Shown here: piece after piece, positions 55,090-63,638 of the stretch | Numbering within the stretch: position 1 is the stretch's first letter | Layout of the letters: each line of letters starts with the position of its first letter | Origin: Bin87 sp965204685 | GTDB taxonomy: Bacteria > Chloroflexota > Dehalococcoidia > Lucifugimonadales > UBA3495 | Direction: 5' to 3' | NCBI GenBank assembly: GCA_965204685.1 | Contig: OZ242004.1 | Location: forward strand, 4,030,001-4,094,000 | Length of the DNA: 64,000 nucleotides | Notes under the pieces: generated by a model | What the model was told of the DNA's origin: nothing | Database searches by the model: none | What the model saw: the letters and a program-made list of their open reading frames with translations, nothing else | Translations under genes and position numbers: made by a program

Positions 55090-56474
55090 TGCTCGTCGGG
55101 AAAGCGAAGTTCTTCGGATCGCACGTCTGCGAACATGTCCTGTCCCAATACATTGAACGTGTGGTGTACCGTACGGTTCGGGATTGCATTCAACCCGAGT
55201 TGAACCAGCAGCAAAACTTCAATAAGGAACTGCGAGGCTTGCCACCGGTAGTAGGCATCCTTTTCGCTTTCCGTTATCGTCAGGTCGGTATGGAACGCGG
55301 CGTTCCGGATTGCGTTGATCTTGAGGCTTGCCTGCTTGAACGTCCCGCTGTTCTTCCCGAAGTATTCCTGTGCGGCGGCTTCGATGGCAGCGATGATGCC
55401 CTTTCCTCTTTTCAGGCTAAGGTTTTCGTCCAGCCATTCGTCCTTGGATGGGAGCATACTGATGATCGACCGGGTCAGCCCCTCCAACCCTGCGAAACTG
55501 AGTGATGCCGATATTGTAGGGCGTCCCAGGGTCCCTATGATCTCCTCGCTGTCCGCATACTGGGCGATGACCTTGCGCCAGTGGTTTTTGATGTCCGGGT
55601 CTGCTCCGCAGAAGGTCTGGAAAAGCGGCTGCAGATCGATTGGGTTCGCCTTCGATATCGTGAACCAGTTGCGCTGATGCGTTTTGGCCGGCGGGTGCGC
55701 GCCACCTCCCGGTACCGCCCACTGCTCTGCGCCGGCTTTGTGTCCCACGACCGCGCGGAATCGTATCCGTTGCCCGAACACGAACATCAGAAACGGGAAT
55801 AGGCTATCCTGGATGAACCGCCGAGCGTCGGCTCCGGTCATTGCACCGGTTGTCTTCTTCAAGTTGCATTGGTACGGTGTCATCCCCTGGTTGCGGATGC
55901 TGGGTGGCACTTCCCATAGATCAACCTGCCATCCATCCGCTTCCATTTTGACGGCTTTCATCCGCGTAAAACCAAACTGGTTATTCCGTATGGTGGTGTG
56001 GTCGGATTCTATGTGGACGTCTCCGAATTCGGCAGACCCTTCGTAGAAGCAGTACTCGTTCGTTCCACGCCATTCCTTTGGGAGGTCATTCAGCTCGATG
56101 TACACTCCATCGAGTTGAACGCTTTCGTCCCCGAAGTCTCTGCCTGAAACAATTCCTCCCATACCCCTGCCGTCGCCCGGCAGGGACCTCCAATCAAAGT
56201 TGCTGGTGAACCCTATGGCGGGCACCGAGATCACTCGGGCTGGCGACTTTGTAATCATGGGTTGGGCCAGAGGGTGGGTATCTTCGTCGCCGGTGAAGTC
56301 GAAGTGCAGCCACCCATCCTTCATCTTGAATATGGCGATGCCGTTCATGGAGTGGATCGACATGTCCTCCGGTGATGCATCGCCAGGCAGCTCCTCTCCC
56401 GAGATGAGTTGGCCATGGTACGGGGTCCTCTCTTGGATGCCCGTGATGTTTGTCAGCCACTGGTTCTTTTTCAT
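55086..56474 (-). CDS. ApeA-like protein with C-terminal HEPN ribonuclease motif
   Basis: 462 residues. The N-terminal two thirds is a mixed beta region (HSMNGIAIFKMKDGWLHFDF, RGMGGIVSGRDFGDESVQLD) like the ApeA N-terminal domain. The C-terminal helices contain INAIRNAAFHTDL, an R-x4-H motif (about Arg390-His395), the active site of HEPN ribonucleases. ApeA is an abortive-infection RNase. Here it is followed, with a four-base overlap, by a nuclease-STAND gene, so sensing and RNA cutting may be divided between the two. Confidence 0.75.
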   Translation of the reverse strand: MKKNQWLTNITGIQERTPYHGQLISGEELPGDASPEDMSIHSMNGIAIFKMKDGWLHFDFTGDEDTHPLAQPMITKSPARVISVPAIGFTSNFDWRSLPGDGRGMGGIVSGRDFGDESVQLDGVYIELNDLPKEWRGTNEYCFYEGSAEFGDVHIESDHTTIRNNQFGFTRMKAVKMEADGWQVDLWEVPPSIRNQGMTPYQCNLKKTTGAMTGADARRFIQDSLFPFLMFVFGQRIRFRAVVGHKAGAEQWAVPGGGAHPPAKTHQRNWFTISKANPIDLQPLFQTFCGADPDIKNHWRKVIAQYADSEEIIGTLGRPTISASLSFAGLEGLTRSIISMLPSKDEWLDENLSLKRGKGIIAAIEAAAQEYFGKNSGTFKQASLKINAIRNAAFHTDLTITESEKDAYYRWQASQFLIEVLLLVQLGLNAIPNRTVHHTFNVLGQDMFADVRSEELRFPDEQ

Positions 56475-56549
56475 TTGGTGAACCTTAAACGGGAACGCAA
56501 CCGGATTGTTGCCCGCGTGTTCGAAATTGAACGAATGGAACGATCACGC

Positions 56550-56852
56550 TTAGCGTTTCCCGCCGCCCATCAAAGCGTACACGAACAACAGGAACATGCC
56601 TGGTATGAGCCCAGCACCGACGAGCCCGACGTACACTTTGTTGATCATCGGATGCGGATTTTCAACTCCCGCGGTGCCGCCCGCTATCGCCAATCCCGCC
56701 ACTATCAGAACTATGCACGCTGCCAGCCCCAAGGCTACGAAACCACGTATTGACTGCTCGAAGGACGGTCGCCGTCCCTTCCGGCCGCCGCCGACATTGA
56801 TCGTCACTTTCAAGTCGTTGATGAGATTGAACACGAAACCGTTAACAGACAT
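56550..56852 (-). CDS. Small membrane protein with two helices
   Basis: 100 residues: a basic cytoplasmic start (NVGGGRKGRRPS), helix 1 FVALGLAACIVLIVAGLAIA (about 39-58), a short loop, helix 2 VYVGLVGAGLIPGMFLLFVY (about 73-92), then GGGKR. It starts 75 bp upstream of the HEPN gene on the same strand, so it may be the first gene of a three-gene operon and act as membrane effector or anchor. Family unknown. Confidence 0.6.
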   Translation of the reverse strand: MSVNGFVFNLINDLKVTINVGGGRKGRRPSFEQSIRGFVALGLAACIVLIVAGLAIAGGTAGVENPHPMINKVYVGLVGAGLIPGMFLLFVYALMGGGKR

Positions 56853-57022
56853 ATTTTCACTTCCTCACAGGGGTTGGATTCTATTGTCGTGCAACCTATT
56901 GCAGCGACTCGGGTATACGTTGCCAACTACACTCGGACCACGTGCCCTGTAGCGGGGCCTGGACAGCTGATCGCTGCGGCGTTTCATATAGTTGTGGCTC
57001 AACCCATAAACCGTCGTAACCG

Positions 57023-60000
57023 CTAATCGCCCAACCATCGCAACAGCTCTAATTCAGCCCTGATTTCTTCCGATCTCTCTTCACAACGCGCGGCGTAGGC
57101 CCTTAGCACTCCTGCCACATACGGGAAATCGTAGACTATCCGGTCGGCGTTGACCCGGTACCGTTGGGCGATTCCCATCTGTTCAGCGCTCCCACCTTCC
57201 AAAGAGTACGCACCTTGCTGATTGAACAGTCCAGTTATGAGCCCATCTGCGATGGCGTCGGAACCGATCTTCTCCAGCACTCGGCACACGGCGATCGGTG
57301 GCCAAGCGCCATCGTCATCAGCAGGAGCCTTCGATAGCAATTGCCCAATCTCCAGGTCGCATTCGTCCAGGAGTCCGTTGGCAGAGCAGCGGGATCGTAC
57401 ATCCTCTACCCAAGCATCAAACTGTTCCAACTTAATAGATCCCCATTCATCGAGGCCGGGTAGGCGATGGAGCCTACGAAGCACGCCCCATGCGAGGCCA
57501 CGCCGAGCCGACCGCTCGCCAGCATCTTTTGCTCCGGGAACCGCCGGTTCCCCGTGGGCCAGCGTAACGAGATCCGAGAAAAACTCGGGGGAAGTGACCG
57601 CCGCCAGCTCTATATTTGGAATCCCATGCCGACTCCATTCCAGCAACCTGAAGTACATAATCTCGAGCTGGATCTTTTCATCTGTCGTGATGTCGGTCCG
57701 TTTGTCCAGCGCACTGAACACACTGGAAACGGCTTCGTGCATCAGGGTTTTATCCTCGAAAGCGTCCCAATCTGAGCAGGCGACCTCATGCAACAATCGG
57801 ATCAACAGCCTGGTGTCCAGACGGTCCCACTGGAATTGCGCCACCTCGAAGGCACTCACCGCCCGCCCCGATTGCAACAGCCTGTCCGCGACTTCATTCA
57901 TCACCTCAGGAAAAACAAGCCCCGACAGGTGCACACTGTCCCAATAGGCCTTCCGTATATGGGTAGGCATATTTTCCAGCACCAACCAAGTCGAGGAACG
58001 CAGCGGCAACCCTTTGAGCAAGGTGACCAACTGATCCTCTGGCAGTTCCGCCGGTGCCTTTTCCACCAACGCGACAACCTCAGCTCCGTCCCGCACAGCC
58101 AGCATCATGCGAAGACATGCCAGGAAATTCCCGCCGCCATCGCCGGAAGCGACGACTACACAATGTCGCACGAAGGATGTGAACTCGCCAAGACCGGGCA
58201 ACAAAGCTGGAGCCAGTTCACCGACAACGGGTGCCGCTTGCGCGTTTTTGCCAACAAGCGTGACTAATCCCGCTTCTCCCCATTCAGCCCAGATTTCCCG
58301 AAGCGCAGCCAATTGCCGCTGGCGCAGTCTCTCAATACGGGTTTTGGGATCGAAATCATCCCCCTCATCGTCAGAGCCAGGCCCAAACCAATGCGAGGAC
58401 AGCAGTCCCTCATGCCTCGCGACCAGATCAGATGGCACGAGGCATTCAGCCAGGTCGCCAAAGAGCGCGTTGCCAGAGGGTCCGTAGCGCATACTCAACT
58501 CGAGACGGCGCAGCAGCGCCGCCTTGTCATCATCGGACGCCGAAGCTGCCCATTTCCTGACCACGTCTCGAACCTTCGCCCGGTCAGGTTCAGGCAGCCA
58601 ACGCATCCGCTCCACCAGGTCCCCCAAAGTCGCCGGGTTATGTTGCGGCCAATCCAGGGCCAATTCAAGAGACCGACGGGAAATCGCGCCGTCCGGCTTA
58701 CTGTCGGCGACGGCCGCGGCCGCGTCGACTGCATCAAGACGCCACCTGGGCAAGGCATTGGACATCGCGATGCGCAGTCCATCTCCCAACTGGGCCACTA
58801 TTATTGCCCATCCCACCTCAGGGAAATCGGCGGCAATATTCTCGAGGGCACGAACCCGGGCGCAGCCAGTTGCCCCGGTCTGGGGACGAAAGTCCCTTAC
58901 AATTGACCCCAATGTGGATCTGGGGCTATTCGCCCAGTTGTCGTCGATTTTCACCGTAGCCATCCTGGAGAGGATACCCACCACTCGAGAAAAGTACCCA
59001 GGGTTCCAGGCCAGTCTTTCCAAAGCCCACAGCAATTCCGTGCGCTTGGGGCTGGTCAGCCATCGGACTTCTGCCGGAACCAACAAGTCTAGAACCACGG
59101 GTTTCTCCCGACGAAGGTCATGCTCTAGCAGGTGTAGCAATACTTCAGGCGAAGCCTCAGCGAAATCAGGCAGATCATGGCGCAACGATAGCAACCCCTC
59201 AACGCTGAGATTCTCCGTCAACCTTCGTACCAAACGGTCAATCCGTTCCTGCAACCTCACGCTCCTGCTTCGCAGTATCGCATCGCCATGCACAGACAGA
59301 ATCACCAGGGTTTCACAAATTCCGGATCGCAGCGCTGCCGAATGGACTCGCATTTTGCCCAAGACAGGCGCCATCCACTGCCTGTCTTCCGGCAGTTCCA
59401 ACGCAGGATCGGCTTCCGACAACACGTACTCTGCGACGAAAAAGAAATCGTCCAAATGATCGGCGGTGATGAACCCCCCGGTGGCGAACAGCGCATCCAA
59501 CTTGGAGACCACGCCGCGGTGTTGACCAACCTCCCATACTGGCGCATCCTCGAGCCGGGAAAGTTGGTGGAAACGAGAATCAAGCCTCCCAGTGTCTACA
59601 CCGCTGGACAGCACGCCCATAACCTCGACGTCGGCGGCATTGGTCTGGTTCCACGCTCCGGCCAGCACCATGGGTATCAGATTGCCGGCAACAGCCTCCC
59701 CTCTTGCCCAGGCAGGTTCACGGATCGCGGGCAACCGGGCGAGACGTCGACGTAATACGGTGGGGGAGCGCCCTGACTCGCGGTACAGCATATCCGCACG
59801 CTCACGGTCAACCGCCATATCGTCAAGCGCCGCTTCGAAACTCCCGCGAGTGAGCCGGTCCAGAGTTATGTCAGGTACGGCATCCACCGGATTACGGAAA
59901 CGAACGGCGATACAGGGTATGCTCACATCCAGAGACCCCATCTCACGCTCGACTTCACGACTGGTGGCAACGGCCACGACTGGCGCTGTCTTGGCGCTGC

Positions 60001-61057
60001 CGAACCGTCTCAGGCCGGCGGGAGTGTCAAACACCACAGCACAGCTTTCCAGGTCATGACGCTGCAATAACGGAGACCCAGCGACGCAGGCAAGGAAGGC
60101 CAAGGCTTCCTCCACTGAATCCGCCGCGATGGTCAATGCTTCAGGTGAACCGCCAGTCAACCAACGGTCGATCTCCGCCGCATGAGCCTCAACCGCAGGA
60201 TCAAACAGCTTCGTCGAAAGCTCAGGTACAGCCACCGCCGCCCAGTCCTGCCAACACTTCTCGAGCGACCGGTAGCCTTCCACCGGGATGTCGAGGACCT
60301 CGGCAAGCCAGATCTGCGCCGTTGCCGAACGTTCCGCCCACTGTTCCAAGTCGCTGGCGTCATACGCCCTCACCTCGCGCCAGTGTCCCAGGGCCGCCTT
60401 TTCTTTCACCCACTTGTCCTTGCCCGACCAGTTGCGGGCAGAGACGAATATGAACGTGCAACCTGCTCTTTCTTCGGCCGGCACCGACGCCATACGAGCC
60501 GCATAATCTTCTTCCGCTTTCCGCCCGATGTCCCGACGTGTGCTCAATTCCCACCCGGATTTTCCTTGAGGTATCCAGGGAGTGGCAATGCTAGCCTCAA
60601 CAAATCCGTCCCAGCCGTGTCGCTCAGCGTTGTCCAACCCCGGAAAATCCACGCGTTCCAGGCCCTCGCCCACCGCGTGAACCAACTTCCGCATCAACAC
60701 CGGCAACTTATGGCGTGAACCGATCTCTTCCGACCACCGCTCGATCTGCAGCGCCCTTATGACGGCCACAGTCGGGGTGTAACGGCCCACCGTCGTCTCT
60801 TCACCGGCTTGAGCGAGGCTCCCGCCCTGGAGGGCGGATTGCACTGCCAGCAAATCTTCATGGTCAGCGCCAAAGGCCTGTTCCAGACGAAGGGCCATCC
60901 GTCGAGACAACGCCGCGCGGCCATTCAAAAGGTTAGATAGCGCCGGGCGACCCACGCCCAACAGTTCAGCCGCCTCGGTGACGGAAACTCCGGGCGGGAT
61001 GACGTTGTGCCGGAGGTAGAACCCGATATGGTCATACGAAGCATCTGTTTCGTGCAT
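57023..61057 (-). CDS. Giant HTH protein with nuclease-like domain and long helical C-terminus
   Basis: 1344 residues from ATG at 61057, supported by GGAGG 8 bases upstream; the TTG at 61087 has none. The N-terminus is a HigA/XRE helix-turn-helix (SVTEAAELLGVGRPALSNLL). Next comes a domain with WDGFVEASIATPWIPQGKSGWE and RRDIGRKAEEDYAAR, resembling a restriction-nuclease fold. The following part has Rossmann-like strands (TIAADSVEEALAFLACVA, ESCAVVFDTPAGLRRF) but no Walker A loop. The rest is helical. An inverted repeat upstream suggests self-repression by its own HTH. Single gene; likely defence, mechanism unknown. Confidence 0.7.
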   Translation of the reverse strand: MHETDASYDHIGFYLRHNVIPPGVSVTEAAELLGVGRPALSNLLNGRAALSRRMALRLEQAFGADHEDLLAVQSALQGGSLAQAGEETTVGRYTPTVAVIRALQIERWSEEIGSRHKLPVLMRKLVHAVGEGLERVDFPGLDNAERHGWDGFVEASIATPWIPQGKSGWELSTRRDIGRKAEEDYAARMASVPAEERAGCTFIFVSARNWSGKDKWVKEKAALGHWREVRAYDASDLEQWAERSATAQIWLAEVLDIPVEGYRSLEKCWQDWAAVAVPELSTKLFDPAVEAHAAEIDRWLTGGSPEALTIAADSVEEALAFLACVAGSPLLQRHDLESCAVVFDTPAGLRRFGSAKTAPVVAVATSREVEREMGSLDVSIPCIAVRFRNPVDAVPDITLDRLTRGSFEAALDDMAVDRERADMLYRESGRSPTVLRRRLARLPAIREPAWARGEAVAGNLIPMVLAGAWNQTNAADVEVMGVLSSGVDTGRLDSRFHQLSRLEDAPVWEVGQHRGVVSKLDALFATGGFITADHLDDFFFVAEYVLSEADPALELPEDRQWMAPVLGKMRVHSAALRSGICETLVILSVHGDAILRSRSVRLQERIDRLVRRLTENLSVEGLLSLRHDLPDFAEASPEVLLHLLEHDLRREKPVVLDLLVPAEVRWLTSPKRTELLWALERLAWNPGYFSRVVGILSRMATVKIDDNWANSPRSTLGSIVRDFRPQTGATGCARVRALENIAADFPEVGWAIIVAQLGDGLRIAMSNALPRWRLDAVDAAAAVADSKPDGAISRRSLELALDWPQHNPATLGDLVERMRWLPEPDRAKVRDVVRKWAASASDDDKAALLRRLELSMRYGPSGNALFGDLAECLVPSDLVARHEGLLSSHWFGPGSDDEGDDFDPKTRIERLRQRQLAALREIWAEWGEAGLVTLVGKNAQAAPVVGELAPALLPGLGEFTSFVRHCVVVASGDGGGNFLACLRMMLAVRDGAEVVALVEKAPAELPEDQLVTLLKGLPLRSSTWLVLENMPTHIRKAYWDSVHLSGLVFPEVMNEVADRLLQSGRAVSAFEVAQFQWDRLDTRLLIRLLHEVACSDWDAFEDKTLMHEAVSSVFSALDKRTDITTDEKIQLEIMYFRLLEWSRHGIPNIELAAVTSPEFFSDLVTLAHGEPAVPGAKDAGERSARRGLAWGVLRRLHRLPGLDEWGSIKLEQFDAWVEDVRSRCSANGLLDECDLEIGQLLSKAPADDDGAWPPIAVCRVLEKIGSDAIADGLITGLFNQQGAYSLEGGSAEQMGIAQRYRVNADRIVYDFPYVAGVLRAYAARCEERSEEIRAELELLRWLGD

Positions 61058-61103
61058 AGTCGCTGCCTCCATTGGTCTAGCCGGCAAAGGTCAAAAGGCG
61101 TAC

Positions 61104-61126
61104 TGTGTAGCGTATCACACTACACA
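61104..61126. promoter_or_regulatory. Inverted-repeat operator upstream of the giant HTH gene
   Basis: TGTGTAG (61104-61110), nine bases, CTACACA (61120-61126), perfect arms, 46 bases upstream of the ATG at 61057. Likely bound by the HTH of the encoded protein. Confidence 0.55.
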
Positions 61127-61228
61127 AACGTCTTCAAGGCCTAGCGGCCGATGATCCGGCGCCGATGCGCCATGCAGGAACGGGCGGGCTGTGCCCCCTA
61201 CAGAGCTACCGTTAGACGCAGGCCAGTC

Positions 61229-62062
61229 TTACGTCGGTCCACCTACGCCCAGCCATTCGAAGACAAGCGGCAAATCATCCCAGTATTCCGCCAAAGGCGG
61301 CAGATCGGGGAGCTGGTTCCCCAGCATGCGAACCCAGTCAACCTCCATCTCTGCCCGCAAATCCCGGTCTTCCAAGTCGGCAAGGGCCAATACCGGCAGG
61401 TCTTTGCTGCGACATTTTTCCGCGTACAGCGCCGCAACATGACCGGCGGCAATGACACCCTCGCGTCTCCTGAAGAGATTGACGACATCGTACAGGTCTC
61501 GCGGCAGACACCGGTCCCCCAGCGCCCTTACCTTCTCCGCGAAAATCTCCTCCAGGCTGTAGCAGCGCACCTGTGCCGTCCCCGGGAGGCCATCCGAATA
61601 GTCATGGGAAATCGGCCGCAATACCGTAGGGCACACGACCCGCTCCGCATCGGCGGCGGTAACGTCGAGCTTGATCCGAACCGGAGGCGCGTTGCGCGGT
61701 CCTCGGTAGTAGATCCTCCCTTCAGCGGATGTCCCGTTGTCGCGCATCTCAAACCGCGGCTCCGTACTCTGAAAATCTACGCCCGATTCGTCGCCGACTC
61801 TTCGCAGCATCCGCTTCAGCGCCGGCAGTACCTCAGCAGCGTCAGTCGCGCCGTTCGGAAGGCACGTGAAGTCCAGGTCCTCCGAGAAGCGGTAATCTCC
61901 CAGGTAGCACTTCTTCAGGCACGTCCCGCCTTTGAAGGTCCACCACTCGGTGAGGTCGGGATCTGCTCCGATCCCCCACCCGATCACGTAGTCCTTCTCG
62001 ACCACCTCCGGGCGCATGTTCCACCGTTGGACCCTCTCATTTAGTTCCGCCTGACTGATCAA
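61229..62062 (-). CDS. abiEii: AbiEii-type nucleotidyltransferase toxin
   Basis: 277 residues. Nucleotidyltransferase core: TFKGGTCLKKCYLGDYRFSE with DLDFT (FKGG at 43-46; acidic residues Glu61, Asp62, Asp64), PPVRIKLDVTAAD with the third acidic residue, and SLEEIFAEKVRALGDRCLPR DLYDVV. Such toxins add nucleotides to tRNA or otherwise block growth on phage attack. It follows the AbiEi gene by 12 bp; the pair is complete, unlike that at 48.7-49.7 kb. Confidence 0.88.
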   Translation of the reverse strand: MISQAELNERVQRWNMRPEVVEKDYVIGWGIGADPDLTEWWTFKGGTCLKKCYLGDYRFSEDLDFTCLPNGATDAAEVLPALKRMLRRVGDESGVDFQSTEPRFEMRDNGTSAEGRIYYRGPRNAPPVRIKLDVTAADAERVVCPTVLRPISHDYSDGLPGTAQVRCYSLEEIFAEKVRALGDRCLPRDLYDVVNLFRRREGVIAAGHVAALYAEKCRSKDLPVLALADLEDRDLRAEMEVDWVRMLGNQLPDLPPLAEYWDDLPLVFEWLGVGGPT

Positions 62063-62074
62063 TGAGGGCGCCCC

Positions 62075-62902
62075 CTAATTGACGTTACCATTCACCCGAA
62101 GGTTCCAGCGCCTTCTCGCCGGTCCACTTCGAGGAAGATCAGGGTCCAGCATGCTTATGCCGGCGGTGATGCCCTCCCGGCATTCACGGAGCAGTCCGGG
62201 CGCCGCAATATCCAATTCCTCCAGCAGGTATCCCAGCCGTTTGTAGGCCGCGCCGTTGCCGACCTTCAGCATGTAATCGCCAAGGAGTTCGTCGTCCCGA
62301 TGCTCGCCGCGAAAGTACTCGCCGACGACCTCCGCCACATGGCGTATTCCTCCGCCCAGGGAGGGTTTATCCAGAACGTCAACTATGGTGTGCGTCGGGT
62401 CCGACACCTGCACCCTGATGCGGTCGCGCCAGACCGGCCGAGTGCCGAAGATACGCCTCAGCGCAACGCGCCGAAGCCGGAAGGGAAAGTCCTGGATCTC
62501 GATCTCCGTCGTACGCACCCGCCGCGTGGTGAACACCACGGTCTCGCGGAATATCTGATCGGTCAAATCCCAGTACTCGCATGCCGTCCATCCGCCCAGG
62601 TAACAGCTGGGCCCGAACAGCTTGGCAGCCACCACCCAGGGGTCTTCACGCCAATCACTGGGTGTTTCGGCCTCCAGGGACACCGTGGCGTAGAGACCCG
62701 AATGGACCCGCACCAGCCAACCCCGCTCTGTCAGATAAGCCAGGAACCGCCGTACCTGCGGTATGCTGAAGTCCAGTGCGCCGGCGGCCTCGCGGACCGT
62801 GAATGGGGCCGGAAACTCCCGGTGCAGCCTGGTCAGCAGGCGGCGGTTTTTGCCGGAAATCCCCGCAGGCGATGCTGGTGCGTCAATCATAGGCCAATTC
62901 AT
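62075..62902 (-). CDS. abiEi: AbiEi-type antitoxin/transcription regulator
   Basis: 275 residues (ATG at 62902, or 62890). N-terminal winged helix: FTVREAAGALDFSIPQVRRF and LTERGWLVRVHSGLYATVSL; middle domain SCYLGGWTACEYWDLTDQIF, then PTHTIVDVLDKPSLGGGIRH. A perfect 8-bp palindrome lies directly upstream. Only distantly similar to the AbiEi at 48851-49666, so the two loci are separate acquisitions. Confidence 0.85.
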   Translation of the reverse strand: MNWPMIDAPASPAGISGKNRRLLTRLHREFPAPFTVREAAGALDFSIPQVRRFLAYLTERGWLVRVHSGLYATVSLEAETPSDWREDPWVVAAKLFGPSCYLGGWTACEYWDLTDQIFRETVVFTTRRVRTTEIEIQDFPFRLRRVALRRIFGTRPVWRDRIRVQVSDPTHTIVDVLDKPSLGGGIRHVAEVVGEYFRGEHRDDELLGDYMLKVGNGAAYKRLGYLLEELDIAAPGLLRECREGITAGISMLDPDLPRSGPARRRWNLRVNGNVN

Positions 62903-62903
62903 T

Positions 62904-62926
62904 CTGCATAATAGAACGTTATGCAG
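62904..62926. promoter_or_regulatory. Inverted-repeat operator of the abiE pair
   Basis: CTGCATAA (62904-62911), TAGAACG, TTATGCAG (62919-62926), perfect arms. Position next to the start codon fits repression by AbiEi. If translation begins at 62902 the mRNA would be almost leaderless. Confidence 0.6.
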
Positions 62927-63089
62927 TTATGATATCACAAACCATTATCGCCATGCCGTCACCGTGAGTTTCACCCAGGATACTCGCCCTTCGCGACAGA
63001 ACGGCCGTAATCGAGCAGGCCCACCTCTCTCGAGGCTGCGTTCCGTTTATGACAAACTCGCCGACAAAGCGCAATGATCAAGGAGACAA

Positions 63090-63638
63090 ATGAGAAGCGG
63101 AATCCTATTCGCTAGAACCACTCAAGGCACGGTCGGAAGATGGGAGATGGCATGGCAGGAAGCAAGGCGGTACGTGAGCGGTGGAATCTTCATCTCCCAC
63201 AAGCGTGAGGACCTGCTGCAGGCCCGTCACGTGGGCCATGAAATAATGCTGAAAGCCCAGGTGCCCTGCTATATCGACGAGCTTGACCCAAACGTCGAAG
63301 GCGACTCCCCGGACCTGGTGATACACATCCAGGAAGTCATACACCACTGCCGGTCCCTGCTGGCTGTGGTGTCCAAAAACACCCAGAATTCCTGGTGGGT
63401 TCCCCTCGAAATAGGGGTGGCTCTGGAGAGCCAGAAGTTCATAGGGTCCTACAACACGGACCGCACAGAACTGCCCAGTTACCTGTGGTCATGGCCTACC
63501 ATGAATGCCACCTCGGAGGCGGTGGAATGGGCCAAAGCAGCCAAGCGGTATAGCAGCGCGGATCGACTCCATCGCGCCTGGCGAAGTCGCAACCCGCGTC
63601 GAGTCAACGACCGGGTCAACCTCTATAGCAACCTGTAA
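63090..63638 (+). CDS. TIR-domain protein
   Basis: 182 residues; AAGGAG stands 6 bases before the ATG. TIR fold: SGGIFISHKREDLLQARHVG (30-49), VPCYIDELDPNVEG, HHCRSLLAVVSKNTQNS, and WWVPLEIGVALES with the catalytic-type Glu107. The C-terminal 50 residues are a short extension without a known domain. Bacterial TIR proteins cleave NAD+ or make cyclic ADP-ribose signals. No sensor gene is next to it on the same strand within the window; the abiE pair is divergent. Confidence 0.82.
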   Translation: MRSGILFARTTQGTVGRWEMAWQEARRYVSGGIFISHKREDLLQARHVGHEIMLKAQVPCYIDELDPNVEGDSPDLVIHIQEVIHHCRSLLAVVSKNTQNSWWVPLEIGVALESQKFIGSYNTDRTELPSYLWSWPTMNATSEAVEWAKAAKRYSSADRLHRAWRSRNPRRVNDRVNLYSNL

